Positions 50,404 through 60,431 of a DNA stretch of 64,000 nt are shown piece by piece. Position 1 is the first letter of the stretch, and the number at the start of each line of letters is the position of its first letter. The position numbers were made by a program, and so were the translations under genes. Below the pieces are notes generated by a model that was not told the DNA's origin, made no database searches, and saw only the letters and a list, made by a program, of their open reading frames with translations. The stretch covers positions 1-64,000 of the forward strand of contig BPHQ01000002.1 of NCBI GenBank assembly GCA_026003615.1, in the 5' to 3' direction. This DNA is from Bellilinea sp. GTDB taxonomy: Bacteria; Chloroflexota; Anaerolineae; Anaerolineales; Anaerolineaceae.

Positions 50404-51564
50404 ATGCGTGAAGTAGCCATTTTAGGAATTGGTCAAACCTCGATTGATGAACACTGGGACAAGTCATTAAGAGAACTGGCCGGCGAAGCCGCTTTGGCAG
50501 CCCTGCAAGATGCGGGCATTAATGGCGTTGACGGTGTGTTTGTCGGCAACATGATGTCCGGTTCGGCTAATCGCCAGCAGCAATTGGGGGCATTTGTCGC
50601 GGATTGGATTGGTGTACGCTATGCGAATGCCATGCACGTCGAATCAGCCTGCAGTTCAGGAGCGGCGGCTTTTCGTTCAGCACTCATGGCGGTCGCTTCC
50701 GGTTTTATGGACATTGCGCTGGCAGTCGGGGTAGAAAAGATGACCGACTCACCCGGGGCCGAAATCACCGCCGAACTGGCCACGGCCGCCGACGCGGATT
50801 GGGAGGCCGGGCAAGGTCTCTCCTTTGTTGCCATCAACGCCTTGATAATGCGTCGTTATATGTATGAATACGGATGGGAACACCATCATTTTGCACCTTT
50901 TTCGATAAACGCTCACAATAACGCTGTCAGCAATCCAAACGCACGGCTTCGCTCTCCCCTGACGGAGAAAGACTACCTAAAAGCCGCCATGATCACCCCG
51001 CCAATCAACCTGATGGATGCTTCGCCAGTGGGTGATGGCGCAGCGGCTGCTGTTCTTGTGCCAGTTGAACTTCTTAATCGCTTCCCGCCGCGTCCAATCA
51101 TCAAAGTGCTGGGGGCAGGTGCTGCCACCGATACAATGGCAGTTCATTCCCGCAAGATCCCCCTGTGGCTCAGCGCAGCCGAAAAATCGGTAAAACAAGC
51201 CTACAGTCAAGCCGGTATTGGCCCAGAGCAGGTTGACCTGTTCGAACTTCACGACGCCTTCACAATCATGGCTGCCTTGTCCTTGGAGGCGTGCGGTTTT
51301 GCAGAAAAAGGAAAAGGCCCTCAATTGGCGCTTGATGGGGAAATCCTCCCCAATGGCCGCATTCCGATCGCCACACGGGGTGGCTTAAAAGCCCGCGGTC
51401 ATCCGGTTGGAGCAACCGGTATGTATCAAATTATCGAAGTTGTACAACAACTGCGCGGCGAAGCCGGGCAAACCCAGGTCCCTGACGCACGGATTGGCAT
51501 GGCACAAAATATTGGAGGAAGCGGCTCTAACATCATCACCCATATTTTAGGCCGAATGAACTGA
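50404..51564 (+). CDS. Thiolase-family acetyl-CoA acetyltransferase
   Basis: A 386-residue thiolase of the SCP2/archaeal type. The acyl-binding Cys is in ESACSSGAAAF (Cys83), then VGVEKMTD, ELHDAFTI and the catalytic His in KARGHPVGATGMYQI; it ends QNIGGSGSN. The second Cys of classical thiolases is replaced near the end, as in this subgroup. It condenses or splits acetyl-CoA or longer acyl-CoA. AAAGGAAA precedes the ATG. No HMG-CoA synthase or OB-fold (DUF35) partner lies beside it in this window. Confidence 0.85.
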   Translation: MREVAILGIGQTSIDEHWDKSLRELAGEAALAALQDAGINGVDGVFVGNMMSGSANRQQQLGAFVADWIGVRYANAMHVESACSSGAAAFRSALMAVASGFMDIALAVGVEKMTDSPGAEITAELATAADADWEAGQGLSFVAINALIMRRYMYEYGWEHHHFAPFSINAHNNAVSNPNARLRSPLTEKDYLKAAMITPPINLMDASPVGDGAAAAVLVPVELLNRFPPRPIIKVLGAGAATDTMAVHSRKIPLWLSAAEKSVKQAYSQAGIGPEQVDLFELHDAFTIMAALSLEACGFAEKGKGPQLALDGEILPNGRIPIATRGGLKARGHPVGATGMYQIIEVVQQLRGEAGQTQVPDARIGMAQNIGGSGSNIITHILGRMN

Positions 51565-51571
51565 ACGAGAC

Positions 51572-51610
51572 AGGCAGAGGGAGGAAAAAAACCTCTGCCT
51601 TTTCCTTTTC
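51572..51610 (+). terminator. Intrinsic terminator after the thiolase gene
   Basis: Perfect 9-bp stem AGGCAGAGG/CCTCTGCCT (51572-51580, 51592-51600) followed by TTTTCCTTTT. Confidence 0.85.
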
Positions 51611-51660
51611 CGGCTTTTACAACTACAATTGAACCATCCTGACCATCGAAGGATGGAAAT

Positions 51661-52530
51661 ATGTATCATCTCTCTTCTGTCACCTTGAAAAAGTACCGGG
51701 AAAAAACTTTTCGTAGCCGGCAGGATAACCGACTTCACACCCTGGAAGAAGCCATTGAATTTGTCAACCAGCGAGGGTTTATTTTCTTCTGGCCAATTCA
51801 ACAAGTCATATTCCCCAGTTTATGGACGGCTGTTGCCGGAGATCGGCCGGTTGCCAATCAACACGATGATCCCGGTCATATTACCTGGGGGTGGAAAGAT
51901 CAGTTGCTTGGAAAAAAAGTCTGGTACTATGCCAAAATCTTATACCGCAGAAACACCCTTATTTCACTAAACTTGTTGCCATACTTTTTTGCTCTTTCAC
52001 CAAATTTCGGAGATCCATATCAGGATTATATGGATCAATACCACAACGGGAGTTTGACGCTGGAAGCCAAACAGGTTTATGAAGCACTTTTACGGGAAGG
52101 TCCGATGGATACAATCTCCCTTCGTAAAGCAGCCCGCCTTTCAAGTTCTGAAAGCACTTCCCGTTTCACTCGCGCTTTAGACACCTTGCAAATGGAATTT
52201 AAAGTGTTACCTGTAGGAGTAGCGCGGACAGGTGCATGGCATTACGCTTTTGTATATGATCTTGTTCACCGACATTACCCCGAGCTCATTGACCAAACCC
52301 GTTCTATTTCAGAAAATCAGGCACGCTATAAAATTTTACTGACCTATTTCGAGTCTGTTGGAGCAGCCAATTTAATGGAAATGCAGCGCATATTCCCCTG
52401 GCAAAAAGAAGACCTGCAACGGACACTTCAAGCACTCGCCCACGTAAATATGATTCAAACCGAAGTCGAACTCGAAAATCCGAAACAATCTGTGTTTGCT
52501 CTTTCTTCAATACTTTTTAACGACGTTTGA
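51661..52530 (+). CDS. AlkZ/YcaQ-related winged-helix protein
   Basis: A 289-residue protein. The N-terminal stretch LHTLEEAIEFVNQRGFIFFW, VAGDRPVANQHDDPGHITWG and WYYAKILYRRNTLISLNLLP matches the AlkZ-like (HTH_42) family; AlkZ and YcaQ are DNA glycosylases that unhook crosslinks. The middle is winged-helix-like (LLREGPMDTISLRKAARLSS). The QxQ catalytic motif of true AlkZ is not evident, although FWPIQQVIF sits near the expected place, so activity is uncertain. GGATGG precedes the ATG. Confidence 0.7.
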   Translation: MYHLSSVTLKKYREKTFRSRQDNRLHTLEEAIEFVNQRGFIFFWPIQQVIFPSLWTAVAGDRPVANQHDDPGHITWGWKDQLLGKKVWYYAKILYRRNTLISLNLLPYFFALSPNFGDPYQDYMDQYHNGSLTLEAKQVYEALLREGPMDTISLRKAARLSSSESTSRFTRALDTLQMEFKVLPVGVARTGAWHYAFVYDLVHRHYPELIDQTRSISENQARYKILLTYFESVGAANLMEMQRIFPWQKEDLQRTLQALAHVNMIQTEVELENPKQSVFALSSILFNDV

Positions 52531-52633
52531 CTAAACCCAAGGTTTATTCAAATTGCTCTTTTTTATTTTTTGGTACCAGCAAAGTGTATAATTCAATCAT
52601 TGATCATCATTTCCTTCTTCCAAGGAGAATTTC

Positions 52634-55600
52634 ATGGAATTCCATATTTCCAGGCAGGCGCGAGATCGCTATCAATTTGATGAAAGTCTGTTTTCCTTCA
52701 ATGGTAACGTGATCTTTGCCAACTTCCACGCTGCCCGAAGGTTTGCTCAAAAAATGAATGCCCATAGAGACTTGATCAATTTTCCAGAGAGCGCCGTAAA
52801 AGCAGGGCAGATTAATGCGTTGGGACTGGAAGATGAAATTCTCCATCTAGTTGTCTTTCTTTATCGTCAACAAAAAAATCCTCAGATAATGGAACAGGCT
52901 TTAGATGCACTTGAAAAAGCCATTGGAAAAGAGAAGGTGGATGAACTTTTACTTGCGTTTACCCGGGAATTTCCTCCAATGGATGTCTATAAAGGGAAAA
53001 TCACGCCAGAAGATTACCTCCAACAATCCACAGAAGGAATTTCCAACCGAGCCAATTCACTGGAAGAATTAATCCTTCTCTGGGTAAACAACAAAAATCC
53101 CGCCGTAACCCCTTACTTAGAACTCTTTGATGATGAAAGCCTCTCTCAACAAACCGAATACAACAAAGCCATTGAGAGTTTATATCAATTTTTCGATCAA
53201 CAACCACCGTTCGGACCGGATTTACAGAACTTATTGGATATGTTGCGGGCACCCTCCGTTGCTCATCCTTATTCTTTATTTGAACAACTGGAATTTATCC
53301 GCACCCGCTGGGCAGATTTACTGGGAAAATACCTTTACCGTTTGCTCAACAGCTTGGACTTTATTAAAGAAGAAGAAAAGATTCCTTTCCTTGGACCTGG
53401 CCCTGTTGAAATTCCCATCTATGACCGGCTGGCCGGCGAGATTGAGCCAGAAAATTTCAGCCCAGATCGGGAATGGATGCCTCGACTGGTACTGATGGCG
53501 AAAAATACGTACGTCTGGTTAGATCAATTGAGTAAAAAATATCAACGTCCAATCAATCGTCTTGACCAGATTCCAGATGAAGAACTCGTCCAGTTGGCCG
53601 AGTGGGGCTTTAGTGGATTGTGGTTGATTGGTTTATGGGAACGAAGCAAAGCCTCCGCTCGTATCAAACAACTGTGTGGCAACCCAGAAGCAATCGCTTC
53701 AGCCTATTCTCTGGCTGGTTACACCATCGCCACTGATCTTGGTGGAGAAGAAGCTTATCAAAACCTGCGGGACCGGGCATGGAAATACGGAATCCGCCTG
53801 GCGTCCGATATGGTACCCAACCATATGGGAATTGACTCTTCATGGGTAATCGAGCATCCCGACTGGTTTATCTCACTGGATTACAGCCCATTTCCATCCT
53901 ACACCTTTAGCGGCCCGGATCTTTCCAGCGATCCAAACATTGAAATCTTACTGGAAGACCATTATTACACACGCACGGATGCAGCAGTCGTGTTCAAACG
54001 CAGGGATAAAATCACAGGTGCTACCCAGTTTATTTACCATGGTAATGATGGAACCAGTATGCCCTGGAATGACACGGCTCAATTGAATTATCTAAATCCT
54101 CAAGTGCGCGAAGCAGTCATACAAACCATTCTGGATGTTGCCCGCCGTTTTCCCATCATTCGCTTCGATGCCGCAATGACCCTTACCAAACGTCATTATC
54201 AACGCCTTTGGTTTCCGGAACCCGGTACGGGTGGTGCCATTCCCTCCCGCGCCGAACATGGCATGACCAAAGAGGCATTTGACCGGGCTTTTCCCACCGA
54301 ATTTTGGCGGGAAGTTGTGGATCGCGTTGCCAAAGAAGCACCCGACACCCTCTTATTGGCTGAGGCGTTCTGGCTGATGGAAGGGTATTTTGTCCGTACA
54401 CTCGGCATGCACCGAGTCTATAACTCGGCTTTCATGAACATGCTCCGGAATGAAGATAATGCCGGTTATCGAAAATTGATTAAGAACACCATTGAATTCG
54501 AACCCGAGATACTCAAACGCTATGTCAACTTTATGAATAATCCTGATGAACGCACAGCAGTGGATCAATTTGGAAAAGGCGATAAGTACTTTGGCATTTG
54601 CGTGTTGATGTCCACATTGCCGGGGTTACCCATGTTCGGTCATGGTCAAATCGAAGGCTACGCTGAAAAATATGGCATGGAATTTCGCCGAGCCTATTGG
54701 GATGAAAAGCCTGATCCGTACTTGATTGAGCGTCACAAACGCCAAATTTTCCCACTGCTTCACCGCCGTGCATTATTTGCAGGGGTCGAAAATTTTCTCC
54801 TCTACGACTTTTTTACCACCGGAGGTTGGGTCAATGAGGATGTTTTCGCTTACTCAAATCGCCTTGATCATGAACGTGCTCTGGTGATTTATCACAACAA
54901 GTATGCTGAAACCGAGGGATGGATTCGCTGGTCGGCTGGTTTCAAGTCTCGCGAAAATGGCACTACCAAACTCACTCAAAAGTCTTTGAGCGAAGGGTTG
55001 GGATTATCGGGAAAGGAAAATCATTTTGTGATCTTTCGCGACCTCTTAAGCGGCATGGAATATATCCGGCCATCGGATGAACTGGCTCAAAAAGGACTGC
55101 ACATCAAGCTTTCTGCATATCAAGCCTATGTCTTTTCTGATTTTCGAGAAATCCAGGATGATAAGTATGGTTCTTATCGCTCACTTTCCCACTATCTGGC
55201 TGGGCGAGGAGTTTCTGACATTCAAGAAGCACTTCATGAATTGTTATTGGCACCAATTCTTCGCCCATGGCACGAAATTGTTAATCCCGGTTACATTCAG
55301 TTTTTAATGGATCATCAGGTTACTCAGGAGAAACCTGAATTACCCGAACACCTTCTCCCAGAAGCCGTTCAAAAGCTTGAAGAATTGCTAAAAGGGATTG
55401 CTCAAATGACCGGTTTCAATAACAACCGGGAACTTATCCAACACTTCTTGCAAAAACAGTTAGAGTTTTTATTGCATCTCCAATTCCCTCAAAAAGTACT
55501 GCCTGTTCCTATGCGAGGCCACTCATTAATAGCCTTCGAATATCTGCAAGGGGGTTTGAAAGACGATAAGGCACCTTCTCTGATTGCTTTTCTTTACCCG

Positions 55601-56110
55601 TTCCTCCATAAATTGGGTGCCTTGAAAGATCTTAAAGACCATCCATCGCAAACCCTTTCGTGGATCGAAGAATGGCGATTGATGGATGTCGTTATGGAAA
55701 CGGCTCATCAAATTGGTGTGGATGGTGCAATCGGTGGACAAATTGCACCGACACTTCGCATGTTGATCAATCATCAGGATTGGTATGAAAAACTGGCCAC
55801 CCAATCTCTTTCCAGAATCATGGAATTTTGGCTTTCTGACCTTGAAGTTCAGCGCTTTATTGGCGTTAACCGCTACAAGGATGTTTTATGGTACAACCAG
55901 GAAGCCCTTAAGAAGTTTATCTGGTGGATGAGCTGGGTGGCAGTGATGAACGAGGTAGGGAAACCTTCATCAACACATGCTTCCATTTTAGAAACCTTGC
56001 TCAATTCTAATGAAATTGCCCAAAAATTTTTAAAGGCAGAACAACTATCTGGTTTCCAGGTGGCAAACTTGATGGATCAGATTGCTTTATTGGATAAATC
56101 AAGTGTGTAG
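52634..56110 (+). CDS. Large GH13 alpha-amylase-family protein with unrecognised flanks
   Basis: A 1158-residue protein; GH13 enzymes commonly have 450-700 residues. The barrel lies about 300-720: GFSGLWLIGLWERSKASARI, LASDMVPNHMGID (region I), IIRFDAAMTLTKRH with the nucleophile Asp (region II), LLLAEAFWLMEG with the acid Glu (region III) and NNPDERTA (region IV). The first 280 residues are helical and start ARDRYQFDESLFSFNGNVIF; the last 330 are also helical. I recognise neither. There is no signal peptide, so it acts in the cytoplasm on alpha-glucans or maltooligosaccharides. AAGGAGAA precedes the ATG. Confidence 0.8.
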   Translation: MEFHISRQARDRYQFDESLFSFNGNVIFANFHAARRFAQKMNAHRDLINFPESAVKAGQINALGLEDEILHLVVFLYRQQKNPQIMEQALDALEKAIGKEKVDELLLAFTREFPPMDVYKGKITPEDYLQQSTEGISNRANSLEELILLWVNNKNPAVTPYLELFDDESLSQQTEYNKAIESLYQFFDQQPPFGPDLQNLLDMLRAPSVAHPYSLFEQLEFIRTRWADLLGKYLYRLLNSLDFIKEEEKIPFLGPGPVEIPIYDRLAGEIEPENFSPDREWMPRLVLMAKNTYVWLDQLSKKYQRPINRLDQIPDEELVQLAEWGFSGLWLIGLWERSKASARIKQLCGNPEAIASAYSLAGYTIATDLGGEEAYQNLRDRAWKYGIRLASDMVPNHMGIDSSWVIEHPDWFISLDYSPFPSYTFSGPDLSSDPNIEILLEDHYYTRTDAAVVFKRRDKITGATQFIYHGNDGTSMPWNDTAQLNYLNPQVREAVIQTILDVARRFPIIRFDAAMTLTKRHYQRLWFPEPGTGGAIPSRAEHGMTKEAFDRAFPTEFWREVVDRVAKEAPDTLLLAEAFWLMEGYFVRTLGMHRVYNSAFMNMLRNEDNAGYRKLIKNTIEFEPEILKRYVNFMNNPDERTAVDQFGKGDKYFGICVLMSTLPGLPMFGHGQIEGYAEKYGMEFRRAYWDEKPDPYLIERHKRQIFPLLHRRALFAGVENFLLYDFFTTGGWVNEDVFAYSNRLDHERALVIYHNKYAETEGWIRWSAGFKSRENGTTKLTQKSLSEGLGLSGKENHFVIFRDLLSGMEYIRPSDELAQKGLHIKLSAYQAYVFSDFREIQDDKYGSYRSLSHYLAGRGVSDIQEALHELLLAPILRPWHEIVNPGYIQFLMDHQVTQEKPELPEHLLPEAVQKLEELLKGIAQMTGFNNNRELIQHFLQKQLEFLLHLQFPQKVLPVPMRGHSLIAFEYLQGGLKDDKAPSLIAFLYPFLHKLGALKDLKDHPSQTLSWIEEWRLMDVVMETAHQIGVDGAIGGQIAPTLRMLINHQDWYEKLATQSLSRIMEFWLSDLEVQRFIGVNRYKDVLWYNQEALKKFIWWMSWVAVMNEVGKPSSTHASILETLLNSNEIAQKFLKAEQLSGFQVANLMDQIALLDKSSV

Positions 56111-56119
56111 AGGTAAAGA

Positions 56120-56488
56120 ATGAGCGATTTAAGTCACGAACGGTGTGTGAAACCTCAAAAAGGCATGCCTTCTTTGAGTAAAAATGAAATTGATAATCTG
56201 TTGCCTCAGGCAGAGGGTTGGATGGTGCTTGATTCCGAAGAGGTGCCAAAACTGCAAAAAATATTTCGATTCAAGCGGTACAAAGAATGCCTCGACTTTG
56301 CCGTTGCCGTTGGTCTGATCGCGGATGAACAGGATCACCACCCAAAAATCATAATTGAATATGGAAAAGTCACTGTGGAATGGTGGACGCACGTTGTTAA
56401 CGGGCTGCACCGTAACGATTTCATCATGGCGGCAAAAACCGACCAGATTTATCGTTCGCGTGAGGATACCAAACCACGATCTTATTAG
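56120..56488 (+). CDS. Pterin-4a-carbinolamine dehydratase
   Basis: A 122-residue enzyme (4a-hydroxytetrahydrobiopterin dehydratase, PCD/DCoH). Motifs are LPQAEGWMVLD, FRFKRYKECLDFAVAVGLIA and EQDHHPKIIIEYGKVTVEWW, the active-site 'HHP..' segment, followed by THVVNGLHRNDFIMA. It recycles oxidised pterin cofactor. GAGG lies eight bases before the ATG. It sits nine bases after the GH13 gene and 12 before the CBS gene, probably one transcript. Confidence 0.93.
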   Translation: MSDLSHERCVKPQKGMPSLSKNEIDNLLPQAEGWMVLDSEEVPKLQKIFRFKRYKECLDFAVAVGLIADEQDHHPKIIIEYGKVTVEWWTHVVNGLHRNDFIMAAKTDQIYRSREDTKPRSY

Positions 56489-56500
56489 GAGGTTTCAACA

Positions 56501-56929
56501 ATGAGTCATCTGGTTCGAGATTGGATGTCAAGCCCCGTTGTGGTTATTGATGCCGATAGCAGCGTTTCCTTTGCCATGACATTGATGCGTCGCAGGCATA
56601 TTCACAGTCTGGTTGTCATCCTCAAAGAAAATCACTCGACAACCTACGGAATCATCACAACAACGGACATCCGCGACAAGATTATCGCTGCTTCACGTAA
56701 CCCCGCCGAGACCACCGTTCGTGAAATCATGACTACCCCCGTTCATGTAGCCAAACCCGAATGGACATTGGTGGAATGTTCTCGCAAAATGCAGGAAAAG
56801 AATGTCCATCACTTACCGGTTGTGGATGAGAACAATGAACTGATTGGTATGATCAGTGCGACCGATCTTTTCATGGCTGCTGAGGAAATTGGTTGGTTAA
56901 CCGATAAAGAATCAAGAAAAAGAGGTTGA
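56501..56929 (+). CDS. Two-CBS-domain protein
   Basis: A 142-residue protein made of two CBS domains: about 6-65 (VRDWMSSPVVVIDADSSVSF, IHSLVVI, GIITTTDIRDKI) and about 72-135 (VREIMTTPVHVAKPEWTLVE, VHHLPVVDENNELIGMISAT). Such pairs bind adenine nucleotides and sense energy state. GGAGG precedes the ATG. The target is unknown. Its 3' end overlaps the convergent GH13 gene by 18 bases. Confidence 0.92.
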   Translation: MSHLVRDWMSSPVVVIDADSSVSFAMTLMRRRHIHSLVVILKENHSTTYGIITTTDIRDKIIAASRNPAETTVREIMTTPVHVAKPEWTLVECSRKMQEKNVHHLPVVDENNELIGMISATDLFMAAEEIGWLTDKESRKRG

Positions 56930-58321
56930 AAAATACCCACCGCTCATACCGGGTAAAACGATTTCAAATTGCTGATGATTTTTCTCAACGGTAAATTGTC
57001 CACCAATTAAATCTTGTGGTATCTGCTGCGGAGCCGGGTTATTGCTCCCGGCTGGAATTGTAATTCGGCAAGGTTCGGAATTTAAATTCGCCATAATGAA
57101 TAACTGGTCTCCACCTCCCTCGCGGACCATGCGAACAACGCCATCACAAAATGCGGGTTCAAGCAATCTCCATTTTCCACGTCTTAAGAGGGGTGTCGCC
57201 TTGCGGACTTCAATCAACTTTTGGATCCACTGCCGCAATTCAAGATTCCATTTGCTTTCATCCCATGGAAAGGCTCCACGACAGTCCGGATCTCTTCCAC
57301 CTTCCAAGCCAACTTCATCCCCGTAGTAAATGGAGGGTGCTCCTGGAAAGGCAAACATCAACAGATAAGCCAGATGTAATTTTTGGGCATCTCCATTGAG
57401 AAGAGTTTTCACTCGTTCGGTATCATGTGAGCCGAGCAGTAAATACATCCCAAACAAGTCATCCTGACCATAGGTTTGTTCAATTTGCAGGAGGCGTGCA
57501 TAGAAATCATTAATTCCGGTCTTGCCACTTAGTACATCTAATATTGCAGATCGTAAAGGATAATGCATCACTCCATCGAAATGGGTGTCGTTAACCCAGC
57601 GAGGCATCAAGTCCCAAATTTCGCCAACCAGATAGGCACTCGGATTAACGGATTTCACCACATGACGAAATTCCTCCCAAAATTCATCATCGTCAATTTC
57701 GTTAGGTACATCTAGCCGCCAACCGTCAATCCCTTCCTCCACCCAATAACGGGCAACCTCAAAAATGTATTTCCGAACAGCTGGATGATGGACGTTGAAC
57801 TTTGGCAGACTTTTGAAGCCCCACCACGCTTCATAACGCGTCGCCTTTCCACGGCTATACGCATTCAGGGGGAATCCATGAATATAAAACCAATCTACAT
57901 ATGGAGAATTTTTGCCATTTTCCAACAAATCATTAAATGCAAAAAAGCCTCTTCCACAATGATTGAATACCCCATCCAGTATCAGCCTCATTCCACGCTG
58001 ATGTACCTTCTTCAGTAAGCGTCGAAAATCATCCGGGGTCCCCAGCTTCGGGTCTATTCGGTAGTAATCAACTGTGTTATAGCGGTGTGTGGAAGGGGAA
58101 AGGAAAATCGGGTTGAGGTAAATGGCGTTGACTCCCAAATCCTGAAGGTAATCCAACTTTTGCTCTATACCAGTCAGGTCTCCGCCCTGAAAGTGAATTG
58201 GATCCGGAGGGCTGCCCCACTGTTGAACGTTGGGGGGATCATTTGCTTGATCTCCGTTGGCAAACCGGTCTGGAAAAATTTGATAAAAAATACTATCTTT
58301 CACCCACTCTGGAATGTTCAT
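56912..58321 (-). CDS. GH13 alpha-glycosidase (cyclomaltodextrinase/neopullulanase-like)
   Basis: A 469-residue cytoplasmic GH13 enzyme that starts WVKDSIFYQIFPDRFANGDQ. All four regions are seen: DGVFNHCGRG, GWRLDVPNE with the nucleophile Asp, LVGEIWD with the acid Glu and GSHDTERVKT with the transition-state Asp. It also has YGDEVGLEGGRDPDCRGAFP. This pattern fits the cyclomaltodextrinase/neopullulanase group, though the usual N-terminal domain is absent. It hydrolyses maltodextrins. It overlaps the PanE-like gene by four bases. Confidence 0.9.
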   Translation of the reverse strand: MNIPEWVKDSIFYQIFPDRFANGDQANDPPNVQQWGSPPDPIHFQGGDLTGIEQKLDYLQDLGVNAIYLNPIFLSPSTHRYNTVDYYRIDPKLGTPDDFRRLLKKVHQRGMRLILDGVFNHCGRGFFAFNDLLENGKNSPYVDWFYIHGFPLNAYSRGKATRYEAWWGFKSLPKFNVHHPAVRKYIFEVARYWVEEGIDGWRLDVPNEIDDDEFWEEFRHVVKSVNPSAYLVGEIWDLMPRWVNDTHFDGVMHYPLRSAILDVLSGKTGINDFYARLLQIEQTYGQDDLFGMYLLLGSHDTERVKTLLNGDAQKLHLAYLLMFAFPGAPSIYYGDEVGLEGGRDPDCRGAFPWDESKWNLELRQWIQKLIEVRKATPLLRRGKWRLLEPAFCDGVVRMVREGGGDQLFIMANLNSEPCRITIPAGSNNPAPQQIPQDLIGGQFTVEKNHQQFEIVLPGMSGGYFSTSFS

Positions 58322-59364
58322 CTGTATTGCCTCATTTGTTTCAATAAATCTTTAATCAATTGTTCAGGATTTTTTCGGTAAATATTCATTTCAAGGGGAC
58401 CAGCGGCAATGGATAAAAGCACTTCAGTCAGAAATGAGTTAATCGGTGTGGCAACCCCCAATCGTTTCCCAAATCGCACCACTGCGCCATTTAGATAATC
58501 CACCTCCAGGGGCCGGTAGCCACGGTACAGATCCACGTGGAAGGAGGGCATTTTACCTCCCCGCCCGGCAGCCAGGGTTTTCCCGGCAATCCGTCGCGCA
58601 ATCCCCCCCGGCACTTTATGGAATAAAAACGACAGTAAACGAACGGGTGTACCGGGTAAATCAACCACACGATAACCCAGTTTAGACATAACCCGAACAG
58701 CTTCGCGCACCTGTTCTTTTTCGATCTCAAACAAGTGGGGGTGGGAAAAGATTTCAGCAGGGGTCATATCGAGAATGGCAGAGGTAGCATTTGCGAGGAG
58801 GTTTGTCAGCAATTTCGACCATTTCATTTCACCGGCATTCGGGAACAAATTGGCATTCAAATCTGCACGATTGAACGACGCAACAATTTTTCCCGACAGA
58901 GGGTGATCACCCGCAATTCCAACTCCGCGTTTTTTCTCAAGAACGACTTTGCCAGTTTCCTTCTTACCAACGGCACTGGTCAAGGTTCCAGCCACAACTC
59001 GATCGCTCCCCATAATCTCAGCCAGAATGGCTTCGTTTTCGACCCCATTTTGCAAACTAAGAACCGCTGAAACCTGATTACGATATGGCTTAAGGAGAGA
59101 AGCAACGACAGGCGTATCGAAAGACTTGACCGCAACTACTGCCACATCTACGTCATAATTCCCCAATATGGTTTCCAGCGAATCGCTGACCAATTCCGGT
59201 TGGAAAGGATGTGCTTTGCCATCAATTTCAACAATAAGCGGGGACTGATTAAACCTTCTGGCAACTTCAGCTTTTTCGAGATAAAAAACCTTCTCGCCGC
59301 TTAACTTCAGACTGCCGCCAATGTACGTTCCAATCGCCCCCATTCCAAAGATTAAGTAATTCAT
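58318..59364 (-). CDS. 2-dehydropantoate 2-reductase-like protein (PanE/ApbA family)
   Basis: A 348-residue NADPH-dependent reductase. It has IFGMGAIGTYIGG (about 5-17), VVAVKSFDT, LSLQNGVENE and the catalytic-lysine segment KWSKLLTNLLANATSAI, followed by a C-terminal dimer domain. By family it reduces ketopantoate to pantoate for coenzyme A synthesis. It is about 40 residues longer than PanE of enterobacteria, so a related ketoacid is possible. It is in an operon with the GH13 gene and probably with fmt. Confidence 0.85.
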   Translation of the reverse strand: MNYLIFGMGAIGTYIGGSLKLSGEKVFYLEKAEVARRFNQSPLIVEIDGKAHPFQPELVSDSLETILGNYDVDVAVVAVKSFDTPVVASLLKPYRNQVSAVLSLQNGVENEAILAEIMGSDRVVAGTLTSAVGKKETGKVVLEKKRGVGIAGDHPLSGKIVASFNRADLNANLFPNAGEMKWSKLLTNLLANATSAILDMTPAEIFSHPHLFEIEKEQVREAVRVMSKLGYRVVDLPGTPVRLLSFLFHKVPGGIARRIAGKTLAAGRGGKMPSFHVDLYRGYRPLEVDYLNGAVVRFGKRLGVATPINSFLTEVLLSIAAGPLEMNIYRKNPEQLIKDLLKQMRQYR

Positions 59365-59387
59365 TTCTCTCTATCTAACCTAACCCA

Positions 59388-60305
59388 TTAAATTTCGCGC
59401 CAATGGCGCGCGCCACGCAAAAATTCTTCCCCACTCATCCATTTTTTACCGGCCGGTTGGACTTCACGCAAAACCAACACTCCATCTGCCGTGCCAATCG
59501 CCGGCAGTCCATCCACCACAGAACGCTTACCCGCCGGAATTAAGTTTTGTTGACGGACAAAGGCTCGCTTGACCTTCAATAATTGGCTGTCCCATATCAT
59601 AAAAGCACCCGGCCATGGGAAATAAGCTCTGATTTTCCTTTCAAGATATTCGGCTGGCTGCAAAAAACTCAATTCACCTTCTTCTTTTTTCAACATCGGC
59701 GCATAGGTAGCCCGTGATTCATCCTGGGGTTGGGGCTGAATCTCTCCACAAAGATAAGCGGGGAGTGTCTCAATCAGTAATTCCGCTCCAAGGGTAGCCA
59801 ATTTTTTACCCAGGCTTTCTGCATCATCATCTGCTTGAATGGGTATACTCCGCTGAGCAAGGATTGGCCCCGTATCTATTCCGGCATCCATTTTCATAAT
59901 TGTTACACCGCTGACTTCATCACCATGAAGGATGGCTGCCTGAATCGGTGCCGCTCCTCTCCAGCGAGGTAGTAATGAGGCATGAACATTGACACATCCG
60001 TATCGAGGTAAATCCAGCACATTTTGCCGTAAGATTTGACCAAATGCCGCCACAACAATCACATCCGGTGACCATTCGACCAGTTTCTCCCATACGCCTG
60101 CATCCTTCAAGCGATTGGGTTGAATAGTCTCAATCCCCAATTGTTGAGCGACAACTTTAACCGGCGGGGGTGTTAGTGTTCGCCCACGCCCGGATGGACG
60201 ATCGGGTTGGGTAACGACGCCTACAACAGAGAAATGCTGAACCAGCATATTCAGCGTGGGAAGAGCAAATTCCGGGGATCCCATAAACACAATACGATAT
60301 TCCAT
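59388..60305 (-). CDS. fmt: Methionyl-tRNA formyltransferase
   Basis: A 305-residue enzyme from ATG 60305 (a GTG lies seven codons earlier; neither has a clear ribosome site). It has VFMGSPEFALPTLNML, VVTQPDRPSGRGRTLTPPPV, NVHASLLPRWRGAAPIQAAI (formyl-donor site), GVTIMKMDAGIDTGPIL and, in the C-terminal domain, RAYFPWPGAF. It formylates initiator Met-tRNA using 10-formyl-THF. The usual partner def is not adjacent. Confidence 0.95.
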   Translation of the reverse strand: MEYRIVFMGSPEFALPTLNMLVQHFSVVGVVTQPDRPSGRGRTLTPPPVKVVAQQLGIETIQPNRLKDAGVWEKLVEWSPDVIVVAAFGQILRQNVLDLPRYGCVNVHASLLPRWRGAAPIQAAILHGDEVSGVTIMKMDAGIDTGPILAQRSIPIQADDDAESLGKKLATLGAELLIETLPAYLCGEIQPQPQDESRATYAPMLKKEEGELSFLQPAEYLERKIRAYFPWPGAFMIWDSQLLKVKRAFVRQQNLIPAGKRSVVDGLPAIGTADGVLVLREVQPAGKKWMSGEEFLRGARHWREI

Positions 60306-60431
60306 AACAAAATTCGATTTTAACACAGATTTAAAATTTGCTTTGATTTGTGACTTTTATTCATTAGAAAATAGTTATACAATAAAAATAAATCTGCTCG
60401 AAAATTCTTTTCGCCAAAGGAGGTAAAATCC

